64,000 nt of DNA from Amycolatopsis camponoti (GCF_902497555.1 NZ_CABVGP010000004.1:413775-477774); one strand, 5' to 3'; positions 17,052 through 27,279 are shown, numbered from the stretch's first letter. Translations and numbers: made by a program. The notes: generated by a model not told the origin, from the letters alone.

Positions 17052-17453
17052 TCAGGCGCGGGTGCCCTCGACCTGGCGGCCGTCCTCGGTCGAGCACGCC
17101 GTCACCGGGTCGTTCGGGCCGCTGCCGCATGTCCACTCGTCGAGGACGACCGGCCCCGGGCCGTCGGCCGACGCCGCCTCGGCCGGGGTCAGCTTCGCGA
17201 AGTAGTCCGTCAGCAGCTTCGTCGCGGCGGCGCAGTCGACCTGGCCGTGCGCCACGACGGCCGTCTTCGCGCCGCCCGTGCCGGTGACGTCGCCGCACGG
17301 CACGCCCGGTGCCGTCGACCCGGCCGCCGCGGCCGCGGCGGGGACGGGAGCGGGCTCGGCGGAGGACGGCGCCGCGGGCGCCGGGTCGCCGCCGCAGCCG
17401 GCCAGCACGGCGGACGCGGCGACGAGCAGCAGGGGGTACGCGAATGTCTTCAT
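17052..17453 (-). CDS. Small lipoprotein, paralogue of the next gene
   Basis: A 133-residue protein with a lipoprotein signal MKTFAYPLLLVAASAVLAGC (lipobox LAGC), a Pro/Ala-rich linker (~22-50), then a compact domain with four cysteines (PCGDVTG, VDCAAATKLL, DEWTCGSG, TACSTEDG). The domain is clearly related to that of the adjacent gene at 17488-17997: shared CG-VT, C-AATKL, W-C-SGP and C spacing. Function unknown; expected on the outer face of the membrane, with two probable disulfides. Confidence 0.7.
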   Translation of the reverse strand: MKTFAYPLLLVAASAVLAGCGGDPAPAAPSSAEPAPVPAAAAAAGSTAPGVPCGDVTGTGGAKTAVVAHGQVDCAAATKLLTDYFAKLTPAEAASADGPGPVVLDEWTCGSGPNDPVTACSTEDGRQVEGTRA

Positions 17454-17487
17454 GGGCCCTTCAGGAGCGGAAACGGATCGGGAGGGG

Positions 17488-17997
17488 TCACTCGGACGGC
17501 ACGACGGCGGCGAAGACCGTCTGCTCGCCCTTCGTGCAGGTGGTGCCGCCTTGCGCGGCCGGCGGTCCGGACGTGCACAGCCAGCCGTCGACGGTCTCGT
17601 TCACCGCGTCGTTCGAGCCGGCACCCTGGCGCCCGGCGATCTTGCGGTGGAAGTCGCCGACGAGCTTCGTCGCCGCGACGCAGCTGACGCCGGCGGAGCC
17701 GCTGTCGAACACGTAGAGCGTCAGCCCGCTGGCCGCGGTCACGGTGCCGCACGCCCCGGGCACCGTCGGCGGCGCCCCGGACGGCTTCGAAGCCGGCGGG
17801 GGCGCGGACGGGCTGCCCTCGGCGGGCGGCGGGGGAGGCGTGCCGGTGGACGACGGCGCGGACGAGGTGGTCGCCGGGGACGAAGCCGGCGGCGGTGCCT
17901 GAGCGGCCGGCTCGCCGGAGCAGGCCGCGAGCGCGGGCACGGCGAGGCAGGCGGCGAGCAACGGCCGCCACGTCCTCGTGGTGGTCGGGTGGGACAC
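17488..17997 (-). CDS. Small lipoprotein, paralogue of the previous gene
   Basis: A 169-residue protein. The GTG start at 17997 has a GGGAGGAAAG site. The signal ends in a lipobox-like ALAACSG, followed by a Pro/Ser/Thr linker (~30-80) and the same four-cysteine domain as its neighbour (ACGTVTAASG, VSCVAATKLVGDFHRK, DGWLCTSGP, TTCTKGEQ). The conserved V-C-x-AATKL helix is also typical of other actinomycete secreted proteins of unknown role. The two genes lie 34 bases apart and probably form an operon. Confidence 0.7.
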   Translation of the reverse strand: MSHPTTTRTWRPLLAACLAVPALAACSGEPAAQAPPPASSPATTSSAPSSTGTPPPPPAEGSPSAPPPASKPSGAPPTVPGACGTVTAASGLTLYVFDSGSAGVSCVAATKLVGDFHRKIAGRQGAGSNDAVNETVDGWLCTSGPPAAQGGTTCTKGEQTVFAAVVPSE

Positions 17998-18313
17998 CGC
18001 GATCTTTCCTCCCCCGGTCGGGCCGGCCCGGTCATCCTGGCCCATCCGGGCCGGGGACCCGTGGACCGACTCGCCCACAGGTGTGCCGCAGATTACTCCA
18101 GCCGGGTGGCGGCCCGGCGCGGTGGCCACCGAAAGACCGTCCACAATGGACGGTTAACATTCCGTTCACGCTCCGAAACCTCACGCTGTCATCAAGAATC
18201 GATCGGTCTAATTCGGGCCGAGGCGGTTAACATCCCGGCCCCGCGAGCCGAAGATCTTGGTGGAGGCCGAAGAGCTTCCCGTCCCCGATACCCGTACCGA
18301 GCCCGTGAGAGCG
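17998..18313. other. Intergenic region with inverted and direct repeats
   Basis: No gene was found in this 316-base divergent gap. It holds an inverted repeat (accgtcca, 18136-18143, against tggacggt, 18147-18154) that runs directly into cggttaacat (18151-18160). The same 10-mer cggttaacat recurs at 18224-18233. These AT-richer blocks probably contain promoters for the lipoprotein operon on one side and the small ORF or pgsA-like gene on the other. Confidence 0.45.
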
Positions 18314-18544
18314 ATGAACGCCGACGCTGCGACCAGCCCCGAAACCAGCACCGACGAGACCGCCGGCCCGTCCGGCCCCCCGACCGTCCCCAGCACCGTC
18401 GTCTGGTGCGGCGGACGGCCCTACGTCCTCGAGGCGCGGCCCGGCCGCGCCCGCTGGATGGGCACCGACTACCGGGGCCGCCCCGAGGCGCTGAGCAGCG
18501 CCGAACTGCAGCGACGCGGCTGGAGCCGCCGCCGCGCGTGCTGA
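18314..18544 (+). CDS. Small hypothetical protein
   Basis: A 76-residue ORF (MNADAATSPETSTDETAGPS, then a compact tail with VVWCGGRPYVLEARPGRARW and SAELQRRGWSRRRAC). The N-terminal half is low-complexity and acidic, the C-terminal half basic. It ends 13 bases before the CDP-alcohol phosphotransferase gene and could be co-transcribed. The ribosome site is weak. It is kept because the tail looks like a conserved short motif rather than random coding, but the call is tentative. Confidence 0.45.
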   Translation: MNADAATSPETSTDETAGPSGPPTVPSTVVWCGGRPYVLEARPGRARWMGTDYRGRPEALSSAELQRRGWSRRRAC

Positions 18545-18557
18545 CTACGCTGGCCGG

Positions 18558-19178
18558 GTGAGCACAGCCGCACCCGAACCGGCCGCGCAGGCGAGCGCCG
18601 CCGAGCCGTCCCTGCTGAGGCAGGCCTTCAACGTCCCCAACATGCTGTCGCTGCTCCGGCTCGCCGGCGTGCCGGTGTTCCTGTGGCTGCTGCTGGGCCC
18701 GGAGGAGGACGGCTGGGCGCTCGCGCTGCTGGTCTTCAGCGCGCTGACCGACTGGCTCGACGGCAAGCTGGCCCGCTGGCTCAACCAGATGTCCCGGCTG
18801 GGCCAGCTGCTCGACCCGGCGGCCGACCGGCTCTACATCCTCGCCACGCTCATCGCGTTCCTGGTCCGCGAGATCATCCCGTGGTGGGTCGTGGTCCCGC
18901 TCCTGGTGCGCGAAGCCGTGCTCGGCGTCTGCGTCCTGACGCTGCGCCGCCGCGGCTTCGCACCACCGGAGGTCACCTACATCGGCAAGGGCGCGACCTT
19001 CGTGCTGATGTACGCGTTCCCGTTCCTGCTGCTCGCGCAGGGTGGCTCCGACGTCGCCGCGGTCGCCCGTCCGATCGGCTACGCGTTCACGATCTGGGGC
19101 GGCGTCCTCTACGTCTGGTCCGGCGTCTTGTACGTCGTCCAGGCGCGTAACGCCCTGCGTGGCGCGCGCGACGACTGA
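18558..19178 (+). CDS. CDP-alcohol phosphatidyltransferase (PgsA-like)
   Basis: A 206-residue membrane protein with about five hydrophobic segments. The full CDP-alcohol phosphotransferase signature D-x2-DG-x2-AR-x8-G-x3-D-x3-D is present as DWLDGKLARWL followed by RLGQLLDPAADR. It transfers a phosphatidyl group from CDP-diacylglycerol to an alcohol such as glycerol-3-phosphate. Its place before gcvH-garA matches mycobacterial pgsA2 (Rv1822), although the genes between in M. tuberculosis (Rv1823-Rv1825) are absent. The start is GTG. The exact acceptor alcohol is not certain. Confidence 0.82.
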   Translation: MSTAAPEPAAQASAAEPSLLRQAFNVPNMLSLLRLAGVPVFLWLLLGPEEDGWALALLVFSALTDWLDGKLARWLNQMSRLGQLLDPAADRLYILATLIAFLVREIIPWWVVVPLLVREAVLGVCVLTLRRRGFAPPEVTYIGKGATFVLMYAFPFLLLAQGGSDVAAVARPIGYAFTIWGGVLYVWSGVLYVVQARNALRGARDD

Positions 19179-19280
19179 GCGCGACGGGTTTTCCCCGGGC
19201 CGTGCCCGGCGCTGCGCCGTGTGGGTGTAAGACTTCGCCCAGCACGTTTTCGCCAGTGAGGGCATGAAAGGGGACCGGCG

Positions 19281-19667
19281 GTGTCCGCTCCTGAAGAGCT
19301 TCGCTACACCGAGGAACACGAGTGGGTCGCCACCCGCGGCGAGGACACCCTCGTCCGCATCGGCATCACCGAGTACGCGCAGGACCAGCTCGGCGACGTC
19401 GTGTTCGTCGACCTGCCGGAGGTCGGCCGCCAGGTGAGCGCGGGCGACGTCTTCGGCGAGGTCGAGTCGACGAAGAGCGTGTCCGAGCTGTTCGCGCCGG
19501 TCGACGGCGAGATCGTCTCGATCAACGACGCCGTCGCCGACTCGCCCGAGCTGATCAACAGCGACCCCTACGGCGAGGGCTGGCTGATCGAGATCCGGCT
19601 CGACGACCCCGCGGGGCTCGAAGCCCTGCTCGAAGCCGAGGCCTACGACGCCCTGACCAAGGGCTGA
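19281..19667 (+). CDS. gcvH: Glycine cleavage system H protein
   Basis: A 128-residue H protein. It has RYTEEHEWV at the N-terminus, ITEYAQDQLGDVVFVDLPEV and the lipoylation site VESTKSVSELFAPV (lysine of ESTK). It shuttles the aminomethyl group between GcvP and GcvT. The GTG at 19281 has a GAAAGGGGA site. gcvP lies 4.7 kb downstream behind a glycine riboswitch; gcvT is not in the window. No riboswitch was found before gcvH itself. Confidence 0.95.
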   Translation: MSAPEELRYTEEHEWVATRGEDTLVRIGITEYAQDQLGDVVFVDLPEVGRQVSAGDVFGEVESTKSVSELFAPVDGEIVSINDAVADSPELINSDPYGEGWLIEIRLDDPAGLEALLEAEAYDALTKG

Positions 19668-19793
19668 ACCCGGCCGGACCGGCACTGCGCCGGTTCGGGG
19701 AGCCGGGGCTCGGAGAATCGATCAGGCACGGTACGTTGGCAGCTACACGTTCTTGAGTACTAGGCAACACAGCATGTGTGGAGGAGAGCTCAG

Positions 19794-20264
19794 GTGAGCA
19801 CGAACGACGGGCCCGGCGGCGTTCCCCCGGAGCAGTCTCCGGAGCGGACCTCTGTCTTCCGGGCCGACTTCCTGGCCGAAGTCGAAGGCCACGAGCCCGC
19901 CCCCGCCGCGGAGGCGCCGGTCCAGGGTGTCGACGCGCTGCCGGCGGGGTCGGCGCTGCTGGTCGTGAAGCGCGGGCCCAACGCGGGTTCGCGGTTCCTG
20001 CTCGACCGCGACACCACCAGCGCCGGTCGGCACCCGGACAGCGACATCTTCCTGGACGACGTCACGGTCTCCCGCCGGCACGCCGAGTTCCGGCGTGAGG
20101 GCGGCGAGTTCGTCGTCATCGACGTCGGCAGCCTCAACGGCACCTACGTCAACCGCGAGCCGGTCGACCAGGCCGTCCTCGCGGGGGGCGACGAGGTGCA
20201 GATCGGGAAGTTCCGCCTGGTCTTCCTGACCGGCCCGGGTCACGGGGGCCAGGGGGCGCAGTGA
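19794..20264 (+). CDS. garA: FHA-domain regulator GarA/OdhI
   Basis: A 156-residue protein with an N-terminal phosphorylation motif ERTSVFRADFL and a C-terminal FHA domain (SRFLLDRDTTSAGRHPDSD, FLDDVTVSRRHAEFRREGGE, VIDVGSLNGTYVNREPV). GarA binds and inhibits 2-oxoglutarate dehydrogenase, among other targets, and is switched off when its N-terminal Thr is phosphorylated and bound by its own FHA domain. The usual ETTSVF reads ERTSVF here, so only the second Thr (T19) remains. The GTG at 19794 with a GAGGAG site is chosen over an upstream ATG lying in the leader. Confidence 0.92.
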   Translation: MSTNDGPGGVPPEQSPERTSVFRADFLAEVEGHEPAPAAEAPVQGVDALPAGSALLVVKRGPNAGSRFLLDRDTTSAGRHPDSDIFLDDVTVSRRHAEFRREGGEFVVIDVGSLNGTYVNREPVDQAVLAGGDEVQIGKFRLVFLTGPGHGGQGAQ

Positions 20265-21007
20265 CGGCGGCCGGGCGGCCACAGAACCACGGACTGAGCA
20301 TCGGGGCCGTCCTGGCGCAGCTGCGCCAGGACTTCCCCGATGTCACCATCTCCAAGATCCGGTTCCTCGAAGCGGAAGGCCTGGTCCAGCCGGGCCGGAC
20401 GGCTTCGGGGTACCGGCAGTTCGCCGTGGCGGACGTGGAGCGCCTGCGGTTCGTCCTGGCCGCCCAGCGGGACCACTACCTCCCGTTGAAGGTCATCAAG
20501 GAGCAGCTGGACGCGATGGACTCGGGGGCCGGGCCCGTCGCGGCCCTGCCCCGCCCGCCGCGCCGGCTGGTGCCGATCGACGCTCCGGCGGAGAACGTCG
20601 GCCTGCCGGAGGCGGCGGACTTCGCCACCGGCAAGGAGCTGCGCCTGACCCAGGAGGAGCTCCTGGAGCAGGCCGGCATCGACGCGGCCGCGCTGACCGA
20701 GCTGCAGCAGTACGGCCTGGTCCGGCCCGGTCCCGCCGGGTTCTTCGACCCGGACGCGGTGCTCGTCGCGCGGACGGTGAAGGCGATGACCGAATTCGGT
20801 ATCGAGCCGAGACATCTGCGTGCCTTCCGCGCCGCGGCCGACCGCGAGGTCGGGTTGCTGGAGCAGATCGTGACCCCGGTGTATCGGCACCGTGACCCGG
20901 AAGCCAAGTCGAGGGCCGACGAGGTCGTGCGAGAGCTCGCGGCACTGTCCGTGACCCTCCACACGCTCCTCGTCAAGGCGGGAATCCGCGGCGTCGCGGG
21001 GTGTTGA
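20261..21007 (+). CDS. ftsR: MerR-type regulator FtsR (Rv1828 orthologue)
   Basis: A 248-residue MerR-like protein. The winged helix appears as LSIGAVLAQLRQDFPDVTIS, IRFLEAEGLVQPGRTASGYR and FAVADVERLRFVLAAQRDHY. The long C-terminal part contains VKAMTEFGIEPRHLRAFRAA and lacks a metal-type Cys cluster. Its position right after garA (4-base GTGA overlap) matches Rv1828 of M. tuberculosis and ftsR next to odhI in Corynebacterium, where it activates ftsZ expression. Synteny plus the domain pattern support the name. Confidence 0.85.
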   Translation: MTAAGRPQNHGLSIGAVLAQLRQDFPDVTISKIRFLEAEGLVQPGRTASGYRQFAVADVERLRFVLAAQRDHYLPLKVIKEQLDAMDSGAGPVAALPRPPRRLVPIDAPAENVGLPEAADFATGKELRLTQEELLEQAGIDAAALTELQQYGLVRPGPAGFFDPDAVLVARTVKAMTEFGIEPRHLRAFRAAADREVGLLEQIVTPVYRHRDPEAKSRADEVVRELAALSVTLHTLLVKAGIRGVAGC

Positions 21008-21223
21008 TCCCCGACGGGCCGCTGAGATCCTCTTTGCGGCCCCATGTCAATGACTGAATGTTCGGCACCGCATGCCGTACCGTGAAGGCAAGGGTTTGCG
21101 GCAGGCGAACCGAGATAGTCTCGACAGCGAGCACAGCGCAGGGATGACGGGTAGCGTCGGCAGTGTTGGCGCCGGGCCGTTCCAGCGTCTGGGCCCGTGT
21201 GCACGAGAGGGAGGCGAAGCCCG

Positions 21224-21697
21224 ATGAGCGAGATGCGCGTCGTCGGTGTGCGGGTCGAGCTGCCCGCGAATCAGCCGATCTTGCTGCTGCGGGAGACCGA
21301 GGGTGAACGGTACCTGCCGATCTGGATCGGCTCGGTCGAAGCGACCGCCATCGCCTTGGAGCAACAGGGAGTCCGGCCGGCCCGTCCGCTCACGCATGAC
21401 CTGCTGAAAGAGGTCATCGGGGCGCTCGGCCGGGAGCTCGAGCAGGTCGTCATCACCGACCTCAAGGAAGGCACGTTCTTCGCGGAGCTCGTCTTCGACG
21501 GCGACATCCGGGTCTCCGCCCGGCCGAGCGACTCGGTCGCGCTGGCCCTGCGGATCGGTGTCCCCATCCACGCCGTGGACGCGGTGCTGGAAGAGGCGGG
21601 CCTGATCATCCCGGACGAGCAGGAGGACGAGGTCGAGAAGTTCCGCGAGTTCCTCGACTCCGTGTCGCCCGAGGACTTCCGGGGAGCCGACACATAA
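21224..21697 (+). CDS. Bifunctional nuclease family protein (DUF151, Rv1829-like)
   Basis: A 157-residue DUF151 protein: VVGVRVELPANQPILLLRET, YLPIWIGSVEATAIALEQQG, RPLTHDLLKEVIGALG and RPSDSVALALRIGVPI are family hallmarks. Plant and bacterial members have been described as DNA/RNA nucleases, but the mycobacterial homologue is uncharacterised. The ATG at 21224 follows a GGGAGGCGAAG site. It occupies the same slot after ftsR as Rv1829. The 216-base gap before it suggests its own promoter. Confidence 0.88.
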   Translation: MSEMRVVGVRVELPANQPILLLRETEGERYLPIWIGSVEATAIALEQQGVRPARPLTHDLLKEVIGALGRELEQVVITDLKEGTFFAELVFDGDIRVSARPSDSVALALRIGVPIHAVDAVLEEAGLIIPDEQEDEVEKFREFLDSVSPEDFRGADT

Positions 21698-21700
21698 GAC

Positions 21701-21731
21701 TTGCCTTGACGCGGACGTCAACGTCTAGCGT
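21701..21731 (+). promoter_or_regulatory. MerR-type promoter with dyad in a long spacer
   Basis: A -35-like ttgcct (21701-21706) and -10-like tagcgt (21726-21731) are separated by 19 bases, the over-long spacing typical of MerR-activated promoters. The spacer holds the perfect dyad ttgacg-cgga-cgtcaa (21706-21721). The ATG of the merR gene is only 7 bases after the -10, so the transcript is probably leaderless. Confidence 0.6.
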
Positions 21732-21737
21732 CGGGGT

Positions 21738-22133
21738 ATGCGGATCGGAGAGCTTGCGCGGCGCACGGGTGTCACCACCCGTGCGCTTCGTTTTTACGAG
21801 GCCCAGGGCCTGCTGGCGGCCCGTCGCTCGGCGAACGGCTACCGCGAGTACGACGAGGACGACCTGCAGCTGGTCCGGGAGATCCAGACGCTGCAGACGG
21901 TCGGCCTGACCCTGGACGAAACCCGCCCGTTCGTCGACTGCCTGCGCAGCGGCCACGAGACCGGCGACTCCTGCCTGACGTCGATCGAGGTCTACCGCCG
22001 CAAGCTCGAAGAAGCCGACGCCTTGCTGGCCCGCCTCGGCGGCATCCGGGCCGAGCTGGCCGGGAAGCTCGCCACCGCCCTGGCCCGGCAGGCGCCCGAT
22101 CCGTGTGTCGTGCCCGATTCCCCGCGCCCGTGA
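21738..22133 (+). CDS. MerR family regulator, thioredoxin-linked
   Basis: A 131-residue MerR protein: MRIGELARRTGVTTRALRFY then EAQGLLAARRSANGYREY, followed by a dimerisation helix and two cysteines (VDCLRSG, DSCLTS) plus a late CVV. It probably activates its own operon with the thioredoxin gene starting 11 bases downstream; the Cys pair could sense thiol oxidation or an electrophile (inference). It has no SoxR iron-sulfur cluster motif. The gene sits inside an otherwise conserved Rv1829-Rv1830 neighbourhood. Confidence 0.83.
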   Translation: MRIGELARRTGVTTRALRFYEAQGLLAARRSANGYREYDEDDLQLVREIQTLQTVGLTLDETRPFVDCLRSGHETGDSCLTSIEVYRRKLEEADALLARLGGIRAELAGKLATALARQAPDPCVVPDSPRP

Positions 22134-22144
22134 AGGAGCCCGCC

Positions 22145-22489
22145 ATGCCCGAAAACGCCACGGTCACCGAAGTCACCGACACCACGTTCCCCGAAGTGCT
22201 CGGCAGCGACGTCCCGGTGCTGGTCGAGTTCTGGGCCACCTGGTGCGGGCCGTGCCGGATGGTCGGCCCGGTGCTCGCGCAGCTGGCCGGCGAGCGGGCC
22301 GGGAAGCTCGCCGTCCGCAAGATCAACGCGGACGAGAACCCGGAGACCATGCGCTCCTACCAGGTCATGTCCCTGCCCACGATGATCCTGTTCTCGGGCG
22401 GCGAGCCGGTCGAGACGATCGTCGGCGCGTTCCCGAAGGCCCGCATCGAAGAGCGGCTCGACCGGGCTCTCAAGGCGCCGTCGCTTTGA
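22145..22489 (+). CDS. trxA: Thioredoxin
   Basis: A 114-residue thioredoxin with the active site FWATWCGPCRMVGPVL and the cis-Pro motif MSLPTMILFSGG. It reduces cytoplasmic disulfides. The ATG at 22145 follows GAAGGAG. It is the second gene of a merR-trx pair, and its last 20 bases overlap the convergent tetR gene. Confidence 0.92.
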   Translation: MPENATVTEVTDTTFPEVLGSDVPVLVEFWATWCGPCRMVGPVLAQLAGERAGKLAVRKINADENPETMRSYQVMSLPTMILFSGGEPVETIVGAFPKARIEERLDRALKAPSL

Positions 22490-23102
22490 CGAACGCGTCC
22501 GCCACCTCGCGGGCGTACTTCTCCAGATCGAGCGACGGGTCCGCCGCGTGGGCCGCGGCCACCCCGTCGATCGCCTGCGCGATGGACATCGCCATCACCT
22601 CCGGCGTGAAGTCGCCGAACACCCCCTCCGCCTGACCCTGCTTGAGCTGGCGGGCCAGCCCGTGTACCCGCATGTCGTCGACCAGGACCTTCGTCATCAC
22701 CCAGCCGTCGGCGTCGTCGGCGTTGGCCGCCAGCTCGGTCAGGACCCGGACGCACTGGGGGTACGCGCGCAGGAACGCGATCGACGTCTCGATGTGGGCC
22801 CGCAGGTAACCGGGCCGGTCCGCCGGGTCCAGCGCGCCGCCGGTGCGCTCCTTCAGGAACTCGTTCTTCGTCTCCACCACCGTGCTCAGCACGGATTGCA
22901 TCAGGCCGGCCTTGTTCGTGAAGTGGTACGAGATCATCCGGGTGCTGCTGAGCCCGGCGCGTTCCTTGATCTTGGCGAACGTGGCTTTCCGGTAGCCGAG
23001 GTCGGCGATCACGCCGATGGTCGCGCCGATGATCTGGGCGCGGCGCGCCGCCTCCGTCACGCTGAGGCCCAGTTCGGCCATGAGGTCGGTTTTTACTTGC
23101 AT
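22470..23102 (-). CDS. TetR family regulator
   Basis: A 210-residue TetR protein: RRAQIIGATIGVIADLGYRK (helix 1), ATFAKIKERAGLSSTRMISY then HFTNKAGLM (HTH), and a ligand domain with a conserved-looking ECVRVLTELAAN-like helix. No target gene of obvious function adjoins it on its own strand. The start ATG (23102) lies inside a TTTTACT-N6-AGTAAAA palindrome; there is no ribosome site, so the mRNA may be leaderless. An in-frame ATG seven codons later is an alternative. Its 3' end overlaps trxA by 20 bases. Confidence 0.8.
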   Translation of the reverse strand: MQVKTDLMAELGLSVTEAARRAQIIGATIGVIADLGYRKATFAKIKERAGLSSTRMISYHFTNKAGLMQSVLSTVVETKNEFLKERTGGALDPADRPGYLRAHIETSIAFLRAYPQCVRVLTELAANADDADGWVMTKVLVDDMRVHGLARQLKQGQAEGVFGDFTPEVMAMSIAQAIDGVAAAHAADPSLDLEKYAREVADAFVKATAP

Positions 23103-23130
23103 GAGTAAAAATGTACTCGGCTGAGTAAAA
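23091..23130. promoter_or_regulatory. Candidate TetR operator pair
   Basis: The perfect palindrome ttttact-tgcatg-agtaaaa spans 23091-23110. A second element, tactc-ggct-gagta, spans 23114-23127. The 9-mer tgagtaaaa occurs twice exactly 20 bp apart (23102-23110, 23122-23130), that is, two helical turns. This is the only AT-rich block nearby and overlaps the tetR start, as expected for an autorepressed TetR gene. Confidence 0.6.
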
Positions 23131-23380
23131 CGCCGCAAGAGGTTTGAACCATCGGCTCCGGGGTACGGCGAACGGTGCAAAGGCTCATCCGACCGTTGAG
23201 GCTTGCCGCGCGTCGCGTTGACCGGTGTTCTCCTGGCGCTTACCGTCGAAGGAGGTAAATCGCCACGGTGTGATTCACGGTCTGGGGCCGGACCGTGGCG
23301 ATTGATCTCCGGCGGGTCCCACTCCTGGGACCGTCCGGCTGTCATTCGCCGGCCGTCAGGTCGGGCGAGGGGAGGCTTGC

Positions 23381-23959
23381 GTGGTCGAGGCTGGTTCCGA
23401 GAAGCAGCCTGTTGGTGTCGCGGCTGGCGAGCAGGGTGAGCTGTTCCCCGACAACTCGCTGCCGGACGAGCTGGTGGGATACCGCGGCCCGGCTGCGTGC
23501 CAGATCGCCGGGATCACCTACCGCCAGCTGGACTACTGGGCCCGGACGAAGCTGGTCGCACCCAGCATCCGCACGGCGCACGGTTCCGGCTCGCAGCGGC
23601 TGTACTCGTTCAAGGACATCCTGGTCCTCAAGGTCGTCAAGCGGCTCCTGGACACTGGCGTCTCCCTGCACAACATCCGGGTCGCCGTCGACCACCTGCG
23701 CGTCCGCGGAGTCCGCGACCTCGCACGCGTCACCCTGTTCTCCGACGGCACCACCGTCTACGAATGCACCTCGCCCGAGGAGATCGTCGATCTGCTCCAA
23801 GGCGGCCAAGGCGTCTTCGGCATCGCGGTCAGCGGCGCCATGCAGGAGATCAGCGGCACCATCCACGAGTTCCCGGCCGAACGCGCCGACGGCGGCGTCG
23901 TCGAAACCCACGAGCCGGACGAGCTGACCCAGCGCCGCAACGCCCGCAAGACCGGGTGA
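23381..23959 (+). CDS. MerR-type regulator, Rv1830 (ResR/McdR)-like
   Basis: A 192-residue regulator with the MerR-like DNA-binding stretch CQIAGITYRQLDYWARTKLV and the wing RTAHGSGSQRLYSFKDILVL. It ends in an acidic/basic tail (HEPDELTQRRNARKTG). The GTG at 23381 has a GAGGGGAGG site. Its location between the DUF151 gene and gcvP is that of Rv1830, a regulator linked in tuberculosis to cell growth and antibiotic resilience. Orthology rests on synteny and the typical ITYRQLDYWAR motif. Confidence 0.8.
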   Translation: MVEAGSEKQPVGVAAGEQGELFPDNSLPDELVGYRGPAACQIAGITYRQLDYWARTKLVAPSIRTAHGSGSQRLYSFKDILVLKVVKRLLDTGVSLHNIRVAVDHLRVRGVRDLARVTLFSDGTTVYECTSPEEIVDLLQGGQGVFGIAVSGAMQEISGTIHEFPAERADGGVVETHEPDELTQRRNARKTG

Positions 23960-24007
23960 TCATCGCCGCGGGGAGGCGAGTAAGATCCTCCCTGCGGTCG
24001 ACGAATC

Positions 24008-24217
24008 CGCGCGGGAGAGTCCGAGTCACACCACGAGCTCGGCGCCGAAGGAGCAAGTCCTCCCCGGAACCTCTCAGGCACCCCGGACCGCGCGGACTAG
24101 ACGCCTCTGGAAAGCGGGTCGTCAGGACACAACCTGGTGGCCCCGCCGACGGTGCAAGCCCGGCTCAACCTCGGGTGAAACTCTCAGGCGCCCCTCGGGG
24201 TACGGACAGAGTGGGGA
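24008..24217 (+). ncRNA. Tandem glycine riboswitch upstream of gcvP
   Basis: Two consecutive glycine aptamers are visible. Aptamer 1 (about 24008-24117) has cgcgggagagtcc, ggcgccgaaggagcaa, acctctcaggca and the closing gcctctggaaagc. Aptamer 2 (about 24118-24217) has gccgacggtgcaagc, gaaactctcaggcgcc and ggacagagtgggga. These are the conserved P1/P3 blocks of the gcvT-type RNA. It lies 180 bases before gcvP and should switch on glycine breakdown when glycine is abundant. Confidence 0.92.
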
Positions 24218-24397
24218 GGGTTCCGCGCTCGCGGGTGAGCTGCGCTCGCGCTGCGCGCTCACCCGGCTCGCTCCGGAGTGTCTTGTGGGGGTGCAACCCC
24301 CACACCCCGCCCGGCGGGCTCCGCCCCCGGACCCCCGCCGTGGTCACCTTCCGCTCTAGAGTCGGCTTGGTAAGACACCGCCGTTCGGGAGGCCATC
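24218..24397 (+). promoter_or_regulatory. Riboswitch expression platform / leader with hairpins
   Basis: This leader segment between the glycine aptamers and gcvP contains two strong hairpins: cgggtgag (24233-24240) pairing with ctcacccg (24260-24267), and tgtgggggt against acccccaca near 24285-24305. A GC-rich stretch rich in cggcgggctccgccccc follows. One of these may be the regulated terminator, though no T-tract is present. The ribosome site before the GTG is CGGGAGG. Confidence 0.5.
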
Positions 24398-27274
<2,877 letters not shown>

Positions 27275-27279
27275 CGCGC

